This document shows positions 7,631 through 9,280 of a stretch of 9,280 nt of DNA, piece by piece. Each line of letters begins with the position of its first letter. Position 1 is the stretch's first letter. The position numbers and the translations under genes were made by a program. Under the pieces are notes generated by a model. The model saw only the letters and a list, made by a program, of their open reading frames with translations, did no database searches and was not told the origin of the DNA. Source of the stretch: JABLTI01 sp030629105 (lineage in GTDB: Archaea > Asgardarchaeota > Heimdallarchaeia > JABLTI01); assembly GCA_030629105.1 (NCBI GenBank), contig DAOVPS010000131.1, forward strand, positions 1-9,280. Direction: 5' to 3'.

Positions 7631-7638
7631 TCTAAATT

Positions 7639-9177
7639 TTAGAATATCGTAATATCCGTAAACTCACCAATCAGCAGTAGGAATGCAAATAGCTGAGCCA
7701 GTATTATCATAATTCCTTCAAAAGACGTAAGCCTATGGTCATCCGTCATTGATCTTTTAACAAACCAAATTATACCCGCTAACGCGATTAATTGAAAGAG
7801 CATGAAACTATCAATTGGTGCAGTAACAATTGATGCAAATAAACCAAATATTAAAAGTGTCATTTGTAGAATGCCACCGAGAATATTTCCTAAAGCAATA
7901 TCTGTTTTTCCTTTTGCAGCAGCAACAACTGCAATCCCGTGTTCAGGTATAGCGCCTGCGAAACCAACAATAAGTGCAACTATGCCAATAGGAATGTTTG
8001 GTACTTCATGCAAAACTGTTTCCACGGTATGACTAAGTAAATAACCACCAGCTGCTATCCCACTAATGCCAAGAATAACTAAAACAATAGCTGTCTTCAT
8101 TGTTAAATGGGGGTGCTCCCTTGCTGGTGCAGTAAGAAATGGATTGCCTGATGCTTTACTAGTTCCAGTGTAAGTTTCCTTTGTATCTGGACAAGAAGGA
8201 TCAACAATATTGATTTCTTCGGGCGTATCTAGGATTTTTCGATGAGCATGTTCCGTTATTTCTATCCTTTCAGCAATTTCCTTAGTATCAGGCATTTTCT
8301 CATCTAGCTGACTTCTTGTGGGTCTAGTAGCTCTCTCAGTTCCATCATATAATTCAAGTGCTTTGGCTTCTCTACTTTTAATAATTAGATAAATTAGATA
8401 AATGAGATAACTTACAACTAAAGCTATACCAGCCATTTGTGGTAGTTCTCCAGTTAATGTTGTGCCCTCTTCTAGAGGAAACTCTCCTGCATTCAATTTG
8501 GTTATTATAGAATTAATGAATTCAACAACCCCAACACCGAAAGTTAATAGAGTAGCTACGAAACCCCATCTTAATAAAACTCCTTCAGCCATGATGGTTT
8601 CTTTTTTAATCTCAATGTAACCTTTCTTTCTACCACCAACAAGAACTACAATACCAAGAAGAATAGCATTAAAACCTGCTGCAGCTAAAGTGGTGTAAAA
8701 AGCTGTAACAACTAAATTTTGGCCAATTACAGGGTCTGTGGAAAAGAATTGCCCTTTAATCAACATGATTCCAGCTGCTACTGCTTCTGGTAAATTACTT
8801 GCTAAACTTGAAATCACACCGGCCACAAAAGCAGTAAGCCCAATTGTCCGCATAATGTTATCTAGACCATCTACTGCCCATTCGCTTGGCCTAAAAGCTA
8901 ACCATAAACCAAGTAGCGCTGCTGTAATTACAAATCCTACTAGTATTCCGGTTTTTTCAGCATCATATAAAATAAACATCGTAATGGTTGCTGCAATAAG
9001 AAGAAGAAGCAAAACAAATTCATACCAAGGCAATTTTATGATGGACCAAAGACTTCTGTATTCTTGAGGTTCTTCTAAAACTATCATGTCCTCTATTTCT
9101 GCTTCTGGTTCAAAAGCTTCTTCTGTTTTAGTAGTTTCCTTTTCTTTTTCCGCTTTTCCTTTCTTCTTGTCAACCAT
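7639..9177 (-). CDS. CaCA-superfamily cation antiporter, CAX-like (Ca2+/H+ or Na+/Ca2+ exchanger)
   Basis: The 512-residue membrane protein has about 11 helices in a 6+5 pattern, built from two inverted halves as in cation/Ca2+ exchangers. Half one (helices about 52-266) holds alpha-1, with N-L-P-E at 128-131 and a second half around G-F-N at 168-170. Half two (360-505) holds alpha-2, with P-E-H at 411-413, K-G-K-T-D at 422-426, G-N at 430-431 and Q438. The E-H pair and the later Q resemble the CAX (H+/Ca2+) second repeat more than the G-S-N form of Na+/Ca2+ exchangers. A charged 92-residue loop (about 267-359) separates the halves, where CAX proteins have an acidic loop. The first ~45 residues are a K/E-rich cytoplasmic tail. 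It probably expels Ca2+ or a related cation; the coupling ion is uncertain. It is the first gene of a probable two-gene operon with gene 5. The ATG start has AAGGTAG six bases upstream. Confidence 0.8.
   Translation of the reverse strand: MVDKKKGKAEKEKETTKTEEAFEPEAEIEDMIVLEEPQEYRSLWSIIKLPWYEFVLLLLLIAATITMFILYDAEKTGILVGFVITAALLGLWLAFRPSEWAVDGLDNIMRTIGLTAFVAGVISSLASNLPEAVAAGIMLIKGQFFSTDPVIGQNLVVTAFYTTLAAAGFNAILLGIVVLVGGRKKGYIEIKKETIMAEGVLLRWGFVATLLTFGVGVVEFINSIITKLNAGEFPLEEGTTLTGELPQMAGIALVVSYLIYLIYLIIKSREAKALELYDGTERATRPTRSQLDEKMPDTKEIAERIEITEHAHRKILDTPEEINIVDPSCPDTKETYTGTSKASGNPFLTAPAREHPHLTMKTAIVLVILGISGIAAGGYLLSHTVETVLHEVPNIPIGIVALIVGFAGAIPEHGIAVVAAAKGKTDIALGNILGGILQMTLLIFGLFASIVTAPIDSFMLFQLIALAGIIWFVKRSMTDDHRLTSFEGIMIILAQLFAFLLLIGEFTDITIF
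8383..8409 (-). repeat. Three-unit 9-bp tandem repeat inside gene 6 encoding (YLI)3
   Basis: AATTAGATA occurs twice perfectly (8383-8391, 8392-8400) and once with one mismatch as AATGAGATA (8401-8409). Read on the minus strand it encodes Y-L-I three times, at residues 257-265, at the end of the sixth membrane helix just before the large charged loop. The units are codon-sized, so slippage would change helix length without a frameshift. Confidence 0.85.
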
Positions 9178-9183
9178 TTCTAA

Positions 9184-9190
9184 CTACCTT
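9184..9190 (-). promoter_or_regulatory. Shine-Dalgarno-like site for gene 6
   Basis: Minus-strand AAGGTAG lies six bases before the ATG of gene 6. It contains the A-G-G-T core complementary to the 16S rRNA tail and supports the ATG at 9177 as the start. The match is moderate. Confidence 0.5.
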
Positions 9191-9213
9191 GTTCTTTCAT
9201 AATAACTCTAGAG

Positions 9214-9228
9214 GATAAATAAAATCTT
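9214..9228 (-). promoter_or_regulatory. Candidate TATA box for the gene 6-gene 5 operon
   Basis: Read on the minus strand, AAGATTTTATTTATC gives a TATA-like element centred near 9221, with a purine-rich A-A-A-A-G at its upstream edge that could act as a BRE. A transcription start about 26 bases downstream (near 9195) would give a leader of about 18 bases that includes the Shine-Dalgarno. No promoter-like gap precedes gene 5, so this is the probable promoter for both genes. Confidence 0.45.
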
Positions 9229-9280
9229 TTTGTAGGTGATTTAATTCTGACAAAATTTTCTTGTATAGAAAGATAATTAG

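Noticed and set aside
7171..9067. Plus-strand open frames of 71-109 codons (7171-7386, 7802-8032, 8738-9067)
   Set aside because: They mirror membrane-helix coding sequence of genes 5 and 6. Their translations are low-complexity A/P/I/S-rich without domains, as expected for antisense shadows.
9178..9280. Possible further gene or small RNA at the right edge, including a plus-strand AGGTGAT at 9234-9240
   Set aside because: No start or open frame follows the Shine-Dalgarno-like string, and no stable stem is visible. The stretch is best read as the promoter and leader of gene 6.
1..9280. CRISPR arrays, tRNA/rRNA genes, insertion sequences or phage/defence modules
   Set aside because: I found no regularly spaced repeats, no cloverleaf-like or rRNA-like segments, no terminal inverted repeats and no transposase or nuclease motifs; all long frames are accounted for.

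Overview
The window is AT-rich (about one third G+C by eye) and looks archaeal. TATA-like AT boxes sit 20-80 bases upstream of several starts, with no recognisable bacterial -35/-10 pairs. One internal operon gene uses a GTG start behind a Shine-Dalgarno run. The membrane glycosyltransferase has a sequon-rich extracytoplasmic C-terminal domain ending in the Y-x-N-G type strand often seen in archaeal surface-glycosylation proteins. Nothing identifies the phylum; an Asgard-like or similar uncultured mesophilic archaeon is only a guess.

Layout: six protein genes fill almost the whole window, and no non-coding stretch exceeds about 100 bases. (1) 11-1513 (+): MOP-superfamily lipid-linked oligosaccharide flippase. 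(2) 1516-3411 (-): asparagine-synthase-like ligase with a degenerate amidotransferase half, tail-to-tail with gene 1 across only 2 bases. (3) 3502-4737 (+): GT4-type GT-B glycosyltransferase, divergent from gene 2 across a 90-base promoter region. (4) 4831-5751 (+): GT2 polyprenyl-phosphate-sugar-synthase-like glycosyltransferase with two C-terminal membrane helices. (5) 5763-7613 (-): multi-spanning GT-C-like glycosyltransferase. (6) 7639-9177 (-): Ca2+/cation antiporter with CAX-like signatures, upstream of gene 5 and probably co-transcribed with it (25-base gap).

Genes 1-5 read as part of a surface glycan assembly locus. Gene 3 would extend a lipid-linked glycan from nucleotide sugars on the cytoplasmic face. 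Gene 4 would make or decorate a polyprenyl-phosphate sugar. Gene 2 would form an amide on a carboxylated sugar or other precursor, gene 1 would flip the product, and gene 5 would add a sugar from a lipid carrier on the outer face. The oligosaccharyltransferase, nucleotide-sugar enzymes and initiating phosphoglycosyltransferase are not in the window. The antiporter is the outlier; its pairing with the GT-C gene and the Cys-less asparagine-synthase-like enzyme are the observations most worth following up. I saw no RNA genes, mobile elements, CRISPR arrays or defence genes.
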